The notes under the pieces are model-generated. The model saw only the letters and a list, made by a program, of their open reading frames with translations, was not told where the DNA came from and made no database searches. The position numbers were made by a program, and so were the translations under genes. A stretch of 64,000 nt of DNA from Acinetobacter sp. XH1741 (lineage in GTDB: Bacteria; Pseudomonadota; Gammaproteobacteria; Pseudomonadales; Moraxellaceae), in NCBI RefSeq assembly GCF_041021895.1, contig NZ_CP157428.1, positions 248,001-312,000 of the forward strand, in the 5' to 3' direction. Positions 9,447-18,283 of the stretch are shown here, piece after piece (positions within the stretch are counted from its first letter, which is position 1; each line of letters starts with the position of its first letter).

Positions 9447-9830
9447 TTAGCTATGTAATTTACCAATATGAGCTAAACAACGATGAATTGCGCCGCAACC
9501 TGGTTCAAAAATTTTAACGCCTTTTGACTCTTCTATACGACAAGCTTCTTCTACCAAGCGCTCTGCTACCCCGCGGCCACGGTTAGCCGGATGTACAACA
9601 ATGTATTCAAGTACCTTGCTTTCACCTTGTCCTGAACACCAGATTGCACCTATAATTTTGGTGTTAAATTCGGCAGTATATAGCGTGGTATACTGCTGTA
9701 AATCTTGTTCAAGTTGTTCAATCGCATCGTGCCCGTCACCAAACTCCGGACTTGTATCATACAGTCGCTCAAGCTGATCGCGGATCTCTGAATTATCTAG
9801 AGAACTATAAGCATGTACGGTAATAGGCAT
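9447..9830 (-). CDS. GNAT protein, PanM/PanZ-like acetyl-CoA sensor candidate
   Basis: 127 residues. GNAT core visible as VLEYIVVHPANRGRGVAERLVEEA. The short length, the absence of a C-terminal extension and the overall shape recall PanM/PanZ, which binds acetyl-CoA and promotes maturation of aspartate decarboxylase PanD in enterobacteria; that name is from memory and panD is not in this window. The gene diverges from hisB. A plain GNAT acetyltransferase is the alternative. Confidence 0.75.
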   Translation of the reverse strand: MPITVHAYSSLDNSEIRDQLERLYDTSPEFGDGHDAIEQLEQDLQQYTTLYTAEFNTKIIGAIWCSGQGESKVLEYIVVHPANRGRGVAERLVEEACRIEESKGVKIFEPGCGAIHRCLAHIGKLHS

Positions 9831-9933
9831 TGATTAACCCTCCTGAGCAAACTATGATGCTGTCACGAATTCGTCACAGCGAAATTGTCGTTAACATCCA
9901 ATCATTTTTGACGTTTTTTTGAGGAACGTGTCC

Positions 9934-10527
9934 ATGACGCAACGTATCAGTGAAGTGGTTAGAAATACCAATGAAACCAAAATTCGAGTTCGTTTAAATC
10001 TCGATGGTACTGGTCAAGGCACACTAAACACCGGAGTTCCATTTTTAGACCATATGATTGATCAAATCAAGCGACATGGCTTATTTGATATCGATATTCA
10101 TTGTGATGGAGACCTCGAGATTGACGATCATCATACCGTAGAAGACTGTGGTATCACGCTTGGACAAGCTTTTGCACAAGCATTAGGCGATAAAAAAGGT
10201 TTAAAACGCTATGGTCATTTTTATGCACCATTAGACGAAGCTTTATCTCGTGTCGTTGTAGATTTATCTGGCCGTCCGGGTTTATTTATGGATATTCCAT
10301 TTACCCGTGCACGCATCGGTACATTTGATGTAGATCTATTTTCCGAGTTTTTCCAAGGTTTCGTAAACCATGCGCTTATGACCTTACACATCGATAACTT
10401 GAAGGGCAAAAATAGCCACCATCAAATCGAAAGTGTATTTAAAGCGCTCGCTCGTGCTTTACGTATGGCATGTGAAGTTGATCCACGTGCAGAAAACACG
10501 ATTGCATCGACAAAAGGTAGCCTCTAA
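9934..10527 (+). CDS. hisB: Imidazoleglycerol-phosphate dehydratase
   Basis: 197 residues from the ATG at 9934, placed eight bases after GAGGA; the frame is open from a TTG at 9919 but the ribosome binding site decides for 9934. Single-domain HisB of the monofunctional type (no phosphatase domain). The metal-binding histidine clusters are intact: [35 protein letters not shown] and [13 protein letters not shown]. It dehydrates imidazole-glycerol phosphate in step six of histidine synthesis. Its stop overlaps the hisH start (TAATG), implying translational coupling. Confidence 0.96.
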   Translation: MTQRISEVVRNTNETKIRVRLNLDGTGQGTLNTGVPFLDHMIDQIKRHGLFDIDIHCDGDLEIDDHHTVEDCGITLGQAFAQALGDKKGLKRYGHFYAPLDEALSRVVVDLSGRPGLFMDIPFTRARIGTFDVDLFSEFFQGFVNHALMTLHIDNLKGKNSHHQIESVFKALARALRMACEVDPRAENTIASTKGSL

Positions 10528-11144
10528 TGACACGTATTGCGTTGCTTGATTATGGCATGGGCAATTTACACTCAGCTGCTAAAGCACTTGAGCATGTAGG
10601 CGCTACAGTTGATGTAACCAATGACCCAAAATTAATTGCACAAGCCGACAAAATTGTTTTCCCAGGTGTTGGGGCAATGCGTGACTGTATACAAGGCATG
10701 CGTGAAGCAGGTATTGATGAAGTCGTACGCAAAGCTGCTTTTAATAAACCTGTGCTTGCGATTTGTGTAGGCATGCAAGCATTGCTACAAAGCTCTGAAG
10801 AAAATGGCGGTGTAGACGCATTAGGCATTTTTGACGGCGTAGTAAAACACTTCCCTCAAATGGAAGGTTTGAAAGTGCCGCACATGGGTTGGAACCAAGT
10901 TCACCAAATGGACCCAAGTCATCCAATGTGGAACAACATTGAACAAGATGCTCGCTTCTACTTTGTACACAGCTACTATGTTGAACCTAAAGATGAAAAA
11001 CTTGTGGCTGCAACATGCGAATATGGCGTGAACTTCTGCACAGCAATTCACAAAGATAATTTATTTGCGACTCAATTCCACCCAGAGAAAAGTCATACTG
11101 CTGGTTTGCAGTTACTTAAAAACTTTGTGGAATGGAATATTTAA
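10527..11144 (+). CDS. hisH: Imidazole glycerol phosphate synthase, glutaminase subunit
   Basis: 205 residues of a class I glutamine amidotransferase. Nucleophile C80 lies in [10 protein letters not shown], and H185 and E187 in QFHPEKSH complete the triad. The oxyanion strand (FPGVGAM near residue 49) is present. HisH delivers ammonia to HisF, which here is encoded 8 kb away at 19347. It starts one base inside the hisB stop codon. Confidence 0.96.
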   Translation: MTRIALLDYGMGNLHSAAKALEHVGATVDVTNDPKLIAQADKIVFPGVGAMRDCIQGMREAGIDEVVRKAAFNKPVLAICVGMQALLQSSEENGGVDALGIFDGVVKHFPQMEGLKVPHMGWNQVHQMDPSHPMWNNIEQDARFYFVHSYYVEPKDEKLVAATCEYGVNFCTAIHKDNLFATQFHPEKSHTAGLQLLKNFVEWNI

Positions 11145-11163
11145 TTTAGCGAAAGCTTTAAAC

Positions 11164-11197
11164 AGATCAGGTCGAGATGGCCTGATCTTTTTTTTTA
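11164..11197 (+). terminator. Terminator of hisB-hisH
   Basis: AGATCAGG / CCTGATCT stem with nine-base loop and a long T run, 20 bases after the hisH stop. Confidence 0.9.
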
Positions 11198-11296
11198 TTT
11201 ATAATAATAAGCAATCATTTATAGAATGATATTTTATTCAACAAAATATTGAATATTTATACTTTTAAATAAAACCAAATGATCAGGATAAACACA

Positions 11297-11845
11297 ATGA
11301 ATTCACCTTTTGAAAATCAGCCTATTCAGCAGGATTCACCTTTTAAGGCAAATGGTCGTTTCGGACGACTCTCTTATGCTGCTTGGACATTCTTATTTAC
11401 GTTAGTCCTTCTTATCGCCATGCTGCTTATTGCTTTTACTTTTGGATTTACACAAAATGAGGGTATTCCAGGCTTTACTGCGCCGGGTATAATTTCTTTT
11501 GTCATTATTTATATTGTCGGCCTTTATATCAGCTTCGTTTTTGCCATTCGCCGTTTGCATGACCGTAATAATACAGGATGGTTATCTTTACTCATGCTCG
11601 TACCATTCGTAAATATTGGCTTTGCCATTTATTTATTCTGTGCAAAAGGTACTGAAGGTACCAATGATTATGGCCCAAAACGCCCAACTCTTGGTTGGGA
11701 GCGTGTTCTAGGCTGGATCTATATTGTGATTATTCCACTCGCATTTATTTTCGGAGTTATTATTGCAATGATGGTTCCGAGTTATCAAAGTTATATCGAA
11801 AAAAGTGAAAGTATTGAAATTGGCACACCTTCTCAGTCTCAATAA
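11297..11845 (+). CDS. DUF805 family membrane protein
   Basis: 182 residues from the ATG at 11297, eight bases after AGGA (an upstream ATG at 11279 has no such site). Family hallmark FKANGRFGRLSYAAW near the N-terminus, followed by about four transmembrane segments and the conserved RRLHDRNNTGW between TM2 and TM3. The molecular function of DUF805 is unknown; it is an inner-membrane protein. Own promoter likely, since a terminator separates it from hisH. Confidence 0.88.
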   Translation: MNSPFENQPIQQDSPFKANGRFGRLSYAAWTFLFTLVLLIAMLLIAFTFGFTQNEGIPGFTAPGIISFVIIYIVGLYISFVFAIRRLHDRNNTGWLSLLMLVPFVNIGFAIYLFCAKGTEGTNDYGPKRPTLGWERVLGWIYIVIIPLAFIFGVIIAMMVPSYQSYIEKSESIEIGTPSQSQ

Positions 11846-11931
11846 TTTTTAAAGACAGTCATAAAGCCTAGTCCTCTAGGCTTTATTCATATATAAAGTG
11901 GATAGCTCAATTTATTTGTACGCTGTTCAAT

Positions 11932-12573
11932 ATGTCCGAAGCCCCCTCCCTCCTTGATAAAGCCTCTATTCAGCAACTTCCACCTTTTAAAAATCTTAAC
12001 CACCAGAATATTGTGGTGATTGAAAATATTGCGCAATGCAAAAGTATTGAAAAAGAATTAAAAGCCGCTGCAATTTTAGGGTTTGATTCAGAGTCTAAAC
12101 CGACTTTTCGGGTGGGTGAAGTCTCGACAGGTCCGCATTTAATTCAGCTTGCCACAGAGCACAAAGCCTATTTATTTCATGTAAATTCATCGACTTTAAA
12201 GTTTTTACAGCCTATTTTGTCAAATCAAAAACAAATTAAAGTTGGTTTTGGCCTTAAAAATGATAAACATATTTTTCATAAGAAAGGCATAGAGCTTGAA
12301 AGCTGCATTGACCTTGCCAAAGGTTTTAGTCACTTTGGCTATAAACAGCAAATGGGCGTACAAAAAGCAGTAGCACTGTTGTTTGGGCAGTATCTTGCGA
12401 AGTCGAAAAAAGTTGGAACATCAAATTGGGCACAGAAGCCACTTAGCTCACAGCAAATCAGCTATGCCGCCGCCGATGCTTATGCTGCCTTACTGGTGTT
12501 TTTAGAGCTTAGAAAACAAAACCTATTACCGGCTCACATTTCACAAACGATTCAAACCGCACTTCAAGCGTAA
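11932..12573 (+). CDS. RNase D-like 3'-5' exonuclease
   Basis: 213 residues with one DEDDy exonuclease domain: D52 and E54 in GFDSES, D111 in GLKNDKH, and Y178 with D182 in SYAAADAYAAL, so the metal ligands are all present. There is no HRDC domain, hence it is shorter than RNase D. Expected to trim RNA or DNA 3' ends in the cytoplasm; the real substrate is unknown. No clear Shine-Dalgarno before the ATG. Confidence 0.85.
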   Translation: MSEAPSLLDKASIQQLPPFKNLNHQNIVVIENIAQCKSIEKELKAAAILGFDSESKPTFRVGEVSTGPHLIQLATEHKAYLFHVNSSTLKFLQPILSNQKQIKVGFGLKNDKHIFHKKGIELESCIDLAKGFSHFGYKQQMGVQKAVALLFGQYLAKSKKVGTSNWAQKPLSSQQISYAAADAYAALLVFLELRKQNLLPAHISQTIQTALQA

Positions 12574-12667
12574 AGTTATAAAAGTCTTTTCTAAGGCTTA
12601 GCGATTGATCAATACTTTGCTAAGATGTGCACAATTTCATAAACATGATGAAGCAAGGAGCGAAAGC

Positions 12668-13399
12668 ATGCTAATCATTCCAGCAATTGACCTGAAAGAT
12701 GGTAAATGTGTGCGTTTAAAACAAGGGCGTATGGAAGACGATACCGTTTTCTCTGACGACCCAGTTGCAACTGCCCAGCATTGGGTAAATGAAGGCGCAC
12801 GTCGTTTGCATTTGGTTGATTTGAATGGTGCTTTCGCAGGTACTCCTATTCATAAACCTGTTGTTGAGGCGATTGCTAAAGCTCAGCCAGAATTGCCAAT
12901 TCAAATTGGTGGTGGTATTCGCTCATTAGAAACGATTGAACACTACTTAGAAGCTGGCGTGACTTTTGTCATTATTGGTACAAAAGCAGTTCAAGAGCCA
13001 GAATTCGTAGAAGAAGCGTGTAAACGCTTTGCTGGTCACATCATTGTTGGTATTGATGCCATGAATGGTATGGTGGCAACTGACGGCTGGGCAAATGTTA
13101 CTGATGTTAAAGCAACTGACTTAGCAAAACGCTTTGCAGATGCTGGCGTATCTAGCATTGTTTATACAGACATTGCTCGTGACGGCATGATGCAAGGTGT
13201 AAACGTTGAGCAAACTGTAAACTTGGCGCAATACTCAGGTTTACCAGTCATTGCTTCAGGTGGTGTAACTAACCTTGATGATGTTCGTAACTTAAAAGGC
13301 AAGCCAGGCATTTTAGGTGCAATCACAGGCCGCGCAATTTATGAAGGTACTCTAAACCTTCGTGAAGCTCAGCTTTTGTTAGATGAAAACCGTCTTTAA
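12668..13399 (+). CDS. hisA: ProFAR isomerase HisA
   Basis: 243 residues from the ATG at 12668, seven bases after AGGAG; the frame opens further upstream at 12605 but this start gives the standard [17 protein letters not shown]. Beta/alpha barrel with catalytic D8 and the second Asp in IVGIDAMNG, plus phosphate-binding ASGGV and [11 protein letters not shown] loops. It isomerises ProFAR in histidine synthesis. Transcribed alone and closed by a terminator. Confidence 0.96.
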   Translation: MLIIPAIDLKDGKCVRLKQGRMEDDTVFSDDPVATAQHWVNEGARRLHLVDLNGAFAGTPIHKPVVEAIAKAQPELPIQIGGGIRSLETIEHYLEAGVTFVIIGTKAVQEPEFVEEACKRFAGHIIVGIDAMNGMVATDGWANVTDVKATDLAKRFADAGVSSIVYTDIARDGMMQGVNVEQTVNLAQYSGLPVIASGGVTNLDDVRNLKGKPGILGAITGRAIYEGTLNLREAQLLLDENRL

Positions 13400-13411
13400 T
13401 TTTTAAGATGT

Positions 13412-13440
13412 AAAAAAGAGCCTGTTTTGGCTCTTTTTTT
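13412..13440 (+). terminator. Terminator between hisA and the ABC gene (bidirectional)
   Basis: AAAAAAGAGCC / GGCTCTTTTTTT stem ending 12 bases after hisA and directly after the convergent ABC gene. Confidence 0.85.
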
Positions 13441-13444
13441 ATAT

Positions 13445-15136
13445 TTAATTTATTAACTTTTCTAAATCAATGACCTCATCTGCAATATCCATTGCATAGG
13501 GTGAATGCGTAATCATAATTACGGATGGAACAACTTTCTGAATATATCCAAGTATATTTTTTGCAGTACCTACATCCAAAGCTGCAGTTGGTTCATCTAA
13601 GATCATAAGTTGAGGGCGAGCTAAAAGACCTCGAAGGATACAAATCCTTTGCTTTTCTCCTCCTGAAAAATTTTTATAAATTTCAGTTAGATCATCATCG
13701 AGTGTTAATTGATGTTTTTTCAGAATATGTAATAAATTAAACTGCTCAAGCATCTCGAGTAAGTAAGGATCTTCATATATATGTTGAGAGTTATAGACCA
13801 AATTCTCTCTTAAAGAATAAGGAAAAATAATAGGTTGCTGGGCAACATAAACCACTTCATCAAAAATATGCTTAGAAAAATTATGACTAATATCGACATT
13901 TTTATACAAAAGCTGGCCTGACTGAATCTGATATACCCCCATTAAATAATTCATCAGAGAAGTTTTACCTAGCCCTGTTTGGCCAATCACGACATACGTT
14001 TTATTAGCCAAGATTGTTAAATTAAAATGATCTACTGCCCTTTTTCCTAATAAAAATTTAGCATCTATAAATTGGAATAGGACTTCGGAATGTTGAATGG
14101 TAGATGACGTATATTGTTCTTTCTTGAGATTAAAGTACTGTCGATATTTTGCTAAGGCCACAAAGTTTCCATTTAAACGCATAAGACTCTGCGAAACAGC
14201 TAAAAATGGATTAGTGAGCTGAATGATATAAGTACTTATCAATACAAAAGCACCAGGTGTTAATTGCTTTTCTGTTGAAAGAAATACAGTAAACAACATA
14301 AAAATAAGTAAGAATAAAAAGATCATGAACAACTGAGAAATCATCAATAGACCTATTTTCTTATTCCTATCTTTTGCCGTTTTGATATATAAATTTAGAG
14401 TGTCATTAAATTTTGATAACTGAAATGGCACTGCATTTTTTACTTTAATTTCATAAGAGTTAGATATTTGATGTATTAAATGACTATTCACTAAATTGTC
14501 TTTTTCATACATGGCATCGAATAGTGAACTACTTCTTTTATTTATATGAAATGAAACGATAAAAATAACGATAGCTATTAATAAAAAGCTAATACTGAAA
14601 AGTAAACTAATGGTCGTAAACAAAACCGCAAAAATCATCACCAATTGGAAAATAATTGGTCCTAAATAAAAAATCAACGTTAAATTAATCTCACCAAAAG
14701 CAGTACTTCCTCTTTCAAGATCACTCATTACTGTTCCAGCTTCAATTTGATCTTGTGCATCTTTTTTAAGATTTAAATAATTTTTTAAGCCTGCAGAAAT
14801 TAATGCTCCTTTGAAATCAACCATCAAATAAGCCCCAAAAATATTTTGCATCCAATGGCATAACTCATTCACCAACCATGCAGTCGCGTAGGCAAGTACT
14901 ATTAGATATAAAAAATTAAATGGAAGTTGAATATTGAGCAAAAACTTATATTCATGTGCAGAATAATCGATAATAATTTTTAGCAAATATGGCAATAAAG
15001 TCGTAAAAAAAGCTGAAAATACCACTAATAAAAACATGAGAAACATACTACTTTTTTGTTTCTTATAATTTTCTTTAGAAATATTCCATATAAATTTATA
15101 ATTCTGAATATCTTGCGAACTTAATAAAAATTTCAT
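13445..15136 (-). CDS. ABC exporter with fused permease and ATPase
   Basis: 563 residues: an N-terminal permease with about six transmembrane segments (roughly residues 30-320) and an ATPase from about residue 350. Walker A is GQTGLGKTSL, the signature is FSGGEKQRIC rather than LSGGQ, and Walker B is LMILDEPTAALD; the switch His is in MITHSPYA. It therefore looks like a complete half-transporter of the type I exporter fold, acting as a homodimer. It is markedly richer in A and T than the his genes around it and has no partner gene, so substrate is open and recent transfer is possible. Confidence 0.85.
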   Translation of the reverse strand: MKFLLSSQDIQNYKFIWNISKENYKKQKSSMFLMFLLVVFSAFFTTLLPYLLKIIIDYSAHEYKFLLNIQLPFNFLYLIVLAYATAWLVNELCHWMQNIFGAYLMVDFKGALISAGLKNYLNLKKDAQDQIEAGTVMSDLERGSTAFGEINLTLIFYLGPIIFQLVMIFAVLFTTISLLFSISFLLIAIVIFIVSFHINKRSSSLFDAMYEKDNLVNSHLIHQISNSYEIKVKNAVPFQLSKFNDTLNLYIKTAKDRNKKIGLLMISQLFMIFLFLLIFMLFTVFLSTEKQLTPGAFVLISTYIIQLTNPFLAVSQSLMRLNGNFVALAKYRQYFNLKKEQYTSSTIQHSEVLFQFIDAKFLLGKRAVDHFNLTILANKTYVVIGQTGLGKTSLMNYLMGVYQIQSGQLLYKNVDISHNFSKHIFDEVVYVAQQPIIFPYSLRENLVYNSQHIYEDPYLLEMLEQFNLLHILKKHQLTLDDDLTEIYKNFSGGEKQRICILRGLLARPQLMILDEPTAALDVGTAKNILGYIQKVVPSVIMITHSPYAMDIADEVIDLEKLIN

Positions 15137-15315
15137 TTCTCTATCTTTTTTCTATCAAAAACAGGCTAAAAATAATTTCATCACACAAGAAATATCATAA
15201 CTTGTCTTATTTATTGTTCTTCATGTTTTTTGTTTAAAATTAAACTTTCAACTTTTTAAATAAGAGAAATTCGCTATGTAAAATTTAATAGCTCATATAA
15301 TTTTAAAAAGTAAAG

Positions 15316-15867
15316 TTAATACACCACATTACGAATAAATTTAAGCACTTGATTACCACTATTGATATAGGTGTAAGTCACTGAACTGGCATATATAAAG
15401 GAAGAACCAGCAGTAATAGTTTTTGAGCTATCTGCAAATTGGATGGTTAACTCACCTTCTAATACATAAATAAGCTCTTGCCATCCTTCAGGGTCAGCTT
15501 CAGCAACATAAGATTCCCCTACTGCCAACGACCACGTCCAAAGCTCAACTTGGCTATGGGATGGAACCGAAGCGAGTAAAGTTGCTTTGCTTTCTTCCTT
15601 TTCGCCTTGCCAAGCAAGTGCATTGACCAAAGCTTGTTCTTTATGCTCAGGTGCACTCACAATCGTTCTAAAGTCTACCCCCAACACAGCCGCAATCGCA
15701 TCGAGTTTAGCCAAGCTTATATTGACCTGCCCTGTTTCTAAAGCAGCAATGGTTCGTCTACTCACCCCTGCCTGATCAGCCAAGTCCTGTTGGCTTAAAC
15801 CACGCTCATCTCTTAATGAACGGATATTTGTGCCCACATGTTGTAAAACGGTACTCGACTGGCTCAT
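15316..15867 (-). CDS. XRE-family regulator with cupin domain
   Basis: 183 residues from the ATG at 15867 (MSQSSTVLQHVG); the frame extends 27 codons upstream, but those codons cross the operator repeats and read as noise. N-terminal helix-turn-helix (LSQQDLADQAGVSRRTIAALETG, about residues 22-45) and C-terminal cupin (about 110-180) that should bind a small ligand. Divergent from a DMT exporter with repeated palindromes in between, so it probably represses itself and the exporter. Confidence 0.88.
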   Translation of the reverse strand: MSQSSTVLQHVGTNIRSLRDERGLSQQDLADQAGVSRRTIAALETGQVNISLAKLDAIAAVLGVDFRTIVSAPEHKEQALVNALAWQGEKEESKATLLASVPSHSQVELWTWSLAVGESYVAEADPEGWQELIYVLEGELTIQFADSSKTITAGSSFIYASSVTYTYINSGNQVLKFIRNVVY

Positions 15868-15893
15868 AAAATAGGATAGTAAAGAAAATATGA

Positions 15894-15946
15894 GCAATAT
15901 ATTGCACAAAACAGAAGAATATCGCAATATGTGCAGTATATTGCAC
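15894..15946. promoter_or_regulatory. Operator repeats between XRE/cupin gene and DMT exporter
   Basis: Perfect palindrome GCAATATATTGC at 15894-15905, a half-site GCAATATGTGC at 15924-15934 and a near-perfect palindrome GTGCAGTATATTGCAC at 15931-15946. The two palindromes are 37 bases apart. Likely bound by the product of the gene at 15316-15867. Confidence 0.65.
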
Positions 15947-15965
15947 AATTTCTAATGATTTGAGT

Positions 15966-16868
15966 ATGTCTCCAATTTCAATGAGTTCAAGTAAAGCCCC
16001 ACAGTTAGCACTCGTTTTGATTACGATGATTTGGGGTGGAACATTTCTTACAGTGCAATATGCACTGCACTTTTCTTCGCCTATGTTTTTTGTGGGTTGT
16101 CGCTTTGCCGTGGCGGCTTTAACCTTATTACTTGTTTCATTAAAAAGTATGAAGGGTATTACTTTAAAAGATTTAGGTGCTGGTATCGCAATTGGCTTAG
16201 TTATTGTAGGAGGCTATGGAACTCAAACAGTTGGCCTGCAAACCATTCCGAGCAGTGAGTCTGCCTTTCTAACCTCACTTTATGTGCCGCTTGTTCCTAT
16301 TTTAATGTGGCTCATATTTAGAAAAGTTCCACACATGATGACTTGGGTTGGAGCCACTCTTGCTTTTGTTGGTCTTGTTTTATTGACAGGTAATGGTTTC
16401 GAGAAAATTTCATTAAGTTTTGGACAGCTTGTAACAGTACTTGGATCATTGGCGATTGCCTTAGAAATTATTTTTATTAGTTACTTTGCTGGAAAAGTAA
16501 ATTTACGTCGCGTCACCGTCATTCAACTCGCCGTAGCCTCTTTGGTTTCTTTTGCCATTATGCCTGTGGTGGGTGAACATACAATTCCAGCATTTTCATG
16601 GCTGCTTGCACTCCTTGCTGTTGCATTAGGTTTAGCCAGTGCGCTGATACAATTTGTGATGAACTGGGCTCAACGCATGGTTGACCCTTCGCGTGCTGCC
16701 ATTATCTATGCAGGAGAACCTGTTTGGGCAGGAATTATCGGTCGAATCGCGGGCGAGCGTTTACCAGTGATTGCCCTTTTAGGTGGAGCATTGGTAGTTT
16801 TAGGGGTTTTAGTCAGCGAGTTAAAACTTAAGTTGCCTATTAAAAAAACTAAACGAATTCGAGAATAA
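15966..16868 (+). CDS. EamA/DMT family transporter
   Basis: 300 residues from ATG at 15966 (TTG at 15960 is also open). Ten predicted transmembrane segments in two EamA repeats; WGGTFLTVQYAL and PSSESAFLTSLYVPLVPIL in the first and DPSRAAIIYAGEPVWAGIIG in the second are typical of metabolite/drug exporters. No ribosome binding site is evident and the operator ends 20 bases before the start, so the mRNA leader must be short. The ligand of the divergent cupin regulator is probably the exported compound. Confidence 0.87.
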   Translation: MSPISMSSSKAPQLALVLITMIWGGTFLTVQYALHFSSPMFFVGCRFAVAALTLLLVSLKSMKGITLKDLGAGIAIGLVIVGGYGTQTVGLQTIPSSESAFLTSLYVPLVPILMWLIFRKVPHMMTWVGATLAFVGLVLLTGNGFEKISLSFGQLVTVLGSLAIALEIIFISYFAGKVNLRRVTVIQLAVASLVSFAIMPVVGEHTIPAFSWLLALLAVALGLASALIQFVMNWAQRMVDPSRAAIIYAGEPVWAGIIGRIAGERLPVIALLGGALVVLGVLVSELKLKLPIKKTKRIRE

Positions 16869-16896
16869 AAAAGAGAGCTTAACGCTCTCTTTTTTA
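16867..16896. terminator. Bidirectional terminator after DMT gene
   Basis: AAAAGAGAGC / GCTCTCTTTT stem, shared by convergent genes ending at 16868 and 16903. Confidence 0.85.
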
Positions 16897-16902
16897 TATG
16901 TA

Positions 16903-17208
16903 TTATTTCTTCTTCAATAATATACAGGGCTCGTAGTACTCAACCGTCGGCATTGGATCATAAAAGGGATGAAGCAATTTCTTCCATTCCTGATAAGCCT
17001 CAGCCTTTCTAAATCCTTCGGTATGATGCTCAATCTCATCCCAAAAGATCATTAAAATATAACGATGAGAATCTGTTGCATGCTTAATCAGCTGGAGACC
17101 ATTAAAGCCTTCCATTGGATAGACAATATGTTTAGCCCGTTCGAATGCCTCAAGGAATTTATCACTTTGCCCAGACTTTATACTCAAATGCACATGTTCA
17201 ATAATCAT
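16903..17208 (-). CDS. Antibiotic biosynthesis monooxygenase (ABM) domain protein
   Basis: 101 residues, a small ferredoxin-like alpha/beta fold: the opening IIEHVHLSIKSGQSDKFLEAFERA and the central GLQLIKHATDSHRYILMIFWD are typical of ABM/NIPSNAP-like domains, which dimerise and may be heme or quinone oxygenases or merely stress proteins. Three bases separate it from the membrane protein upstream (17212-17604), so they are likely cotranscribed. Exact function unknown. Confidence 0.7.
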   Translation of the reverse strand: MIIEHVHLSIKSGQSDKFLEAFERAKHIVYPMEGFNGLQLIKHATDSHRYILMIFWDEIEHHTEGFRKAEAYQEWKKLLHPFYDPMPTVEYYEPCILLKKK

Positions 17209-17211
17209 GAT

Positions 17212-17604
17212 TTATTGATACATCGGGCGGTTATCATTTAATGCAACCAAACCACGAATTGCACGATATACAATCCAGATCCATGCTGCTGTAATCACAC
17301 CCACACAGAATACGGTCGATGAGATGGCAACGCCTGCAAATAGATCCGTATTTTCACCCGTAAAGAACAAGAAAATAAACGGCAAAAACGCAATAATATT
17401 CCACGCCAGATACCACCAGAATGTTCTGATTTGCCATGTAAAGTGGCTCGCAAAAATTGTCCCTTGTACATCGGAACGTTTTACGTAGTTAATAATGAGA
17501 GCAATCACCGCAAGTAAGCCACCTGTAAAAATGGCAACAATATAAAGTACATATAAAATAAGCGTTAAAGTACGATTTGAATCTTGGTCGATAGAACTAT
17601 TCAT
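17212..17604 (-). CDS. DUF4870-like small membrane protein
   Basis: 130 residues from the ATG at 17604, preceded by GAGAGG at proper spacing; the open frame reaches 17715 but those codons overlap the next gene and lack a ribosome binding site. Three or four transmembrane segments with SHFTWQIRTFWW and a closing WIVYRAIRGLVALNDNRPMY, which I associate with the DUF4870 family. Inner membrane, unknown function. Confidence 0.75.
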   Translation of the reverse strand: MNSSIDQDSNRTLTLILYVLYIVAIFTGGLLAVIALIINYVKRSDVQGTIFASHFTWQIRTFWWYLAWNIIAFLPFIFLFFTGENTDLFAGVAISSTVFCVGVITAAWIWIVYRAIRGLVALNDNRPMYQ

Positions 17605-17642
17605 TTTTATACCTCTCAAGTTATTAATAAAACAATTTACTT

Positions 17643-18272
17643 TTATAAGCCCCGCAAGACATTTAAGGGAGAAATTAGCCACAAAATCAAAAGTAAATGA
17701 AAGAATATGGTACAAAAATAAATCTTACGGAATGGTTGTTTTTGTGTTTTATGTCTCAATTTTTGTTGTGCCCACCAAGCAGCAGGCCAACCTCCCAAAA
17801 AGCTGACAATATGTAAGGTCTGCTCAGGAACACGGCGATTACCTAATTGTGCAGCTTCTTTGTCTTGTGAATAAAGCCAGTAACTTAAGGCATTCATCAT
17901 CAAGACGAACAACAGCGTATAGGCAGGTAAGACATGGATAAAACTCATAATGCCCATTAAAACAAAATAAAATACGACCCCCATTTGCATGGCAGACCAT
18001 GGTTTTGCTTGAAATGAAGATTCTGTTTTGACTGACTTTAAAGCTTTACGAGTTTGAGATGCCTTTAAATAGATAACCTGCTGAGCACGAAAGCGTCCTC
18101 GCTCATCTAAAATGACCAAATACTCCAGTGCACAGCCAATAATTGGCCGAGGTCCAGGGCGTGCAAAATCTTTGATATGCAAAAAGACTCGCTCTTTTTC
18201 AGCATCATCCGGCTGAATAAAGCCATAACCTTTTTCGTCGAACCATTCGACTAATCGCCCCTGATCTCGCAT
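17643..18272 (-). CDS. Cold-shock domain fused to DUF1294 membrane domain
   Basis: 209 residues. Residues 1-65 are a cold-shock-like OB fold (GRLVEWFDEKGYGFIQPDD, VFLHIKDF); residues about 95-209 hold four membrane segments with the DUF1294 signature YSQDKEAAQLGNRRVPEQTLH and LGGWPAAWWAQQKLRHKTQK. The fusion is widespread in gammaproteobacteria, but its role is not established; it may tether nucleic-acid binding to the membrane. Eleven bases separate its start from the thrB stop upstream, so it is likely in the thrB transcript. Confidence 0.85.
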   Translation of the reverse strand: MRDQGRLVEWFDEKGYGFIQPDDAEKERVFLHIKDFARPGPRPIIGCALEYLVILDERGRFRAQQVIYLKASQTRKALKSVKTESSFQAKPWSAMQMGVVFYFVLMGIMSFIHVLPAYTLLFVLMMNALSYWLYSQDKEAAQLGNRRVPEQTLHIVSFLGGWPAAWWAQQKLRHKTQKQPFRKIYFCTIFFHLLLILWLISPLNVLRGL

Positions 18273-18283
18273 CTCTATTCCTT

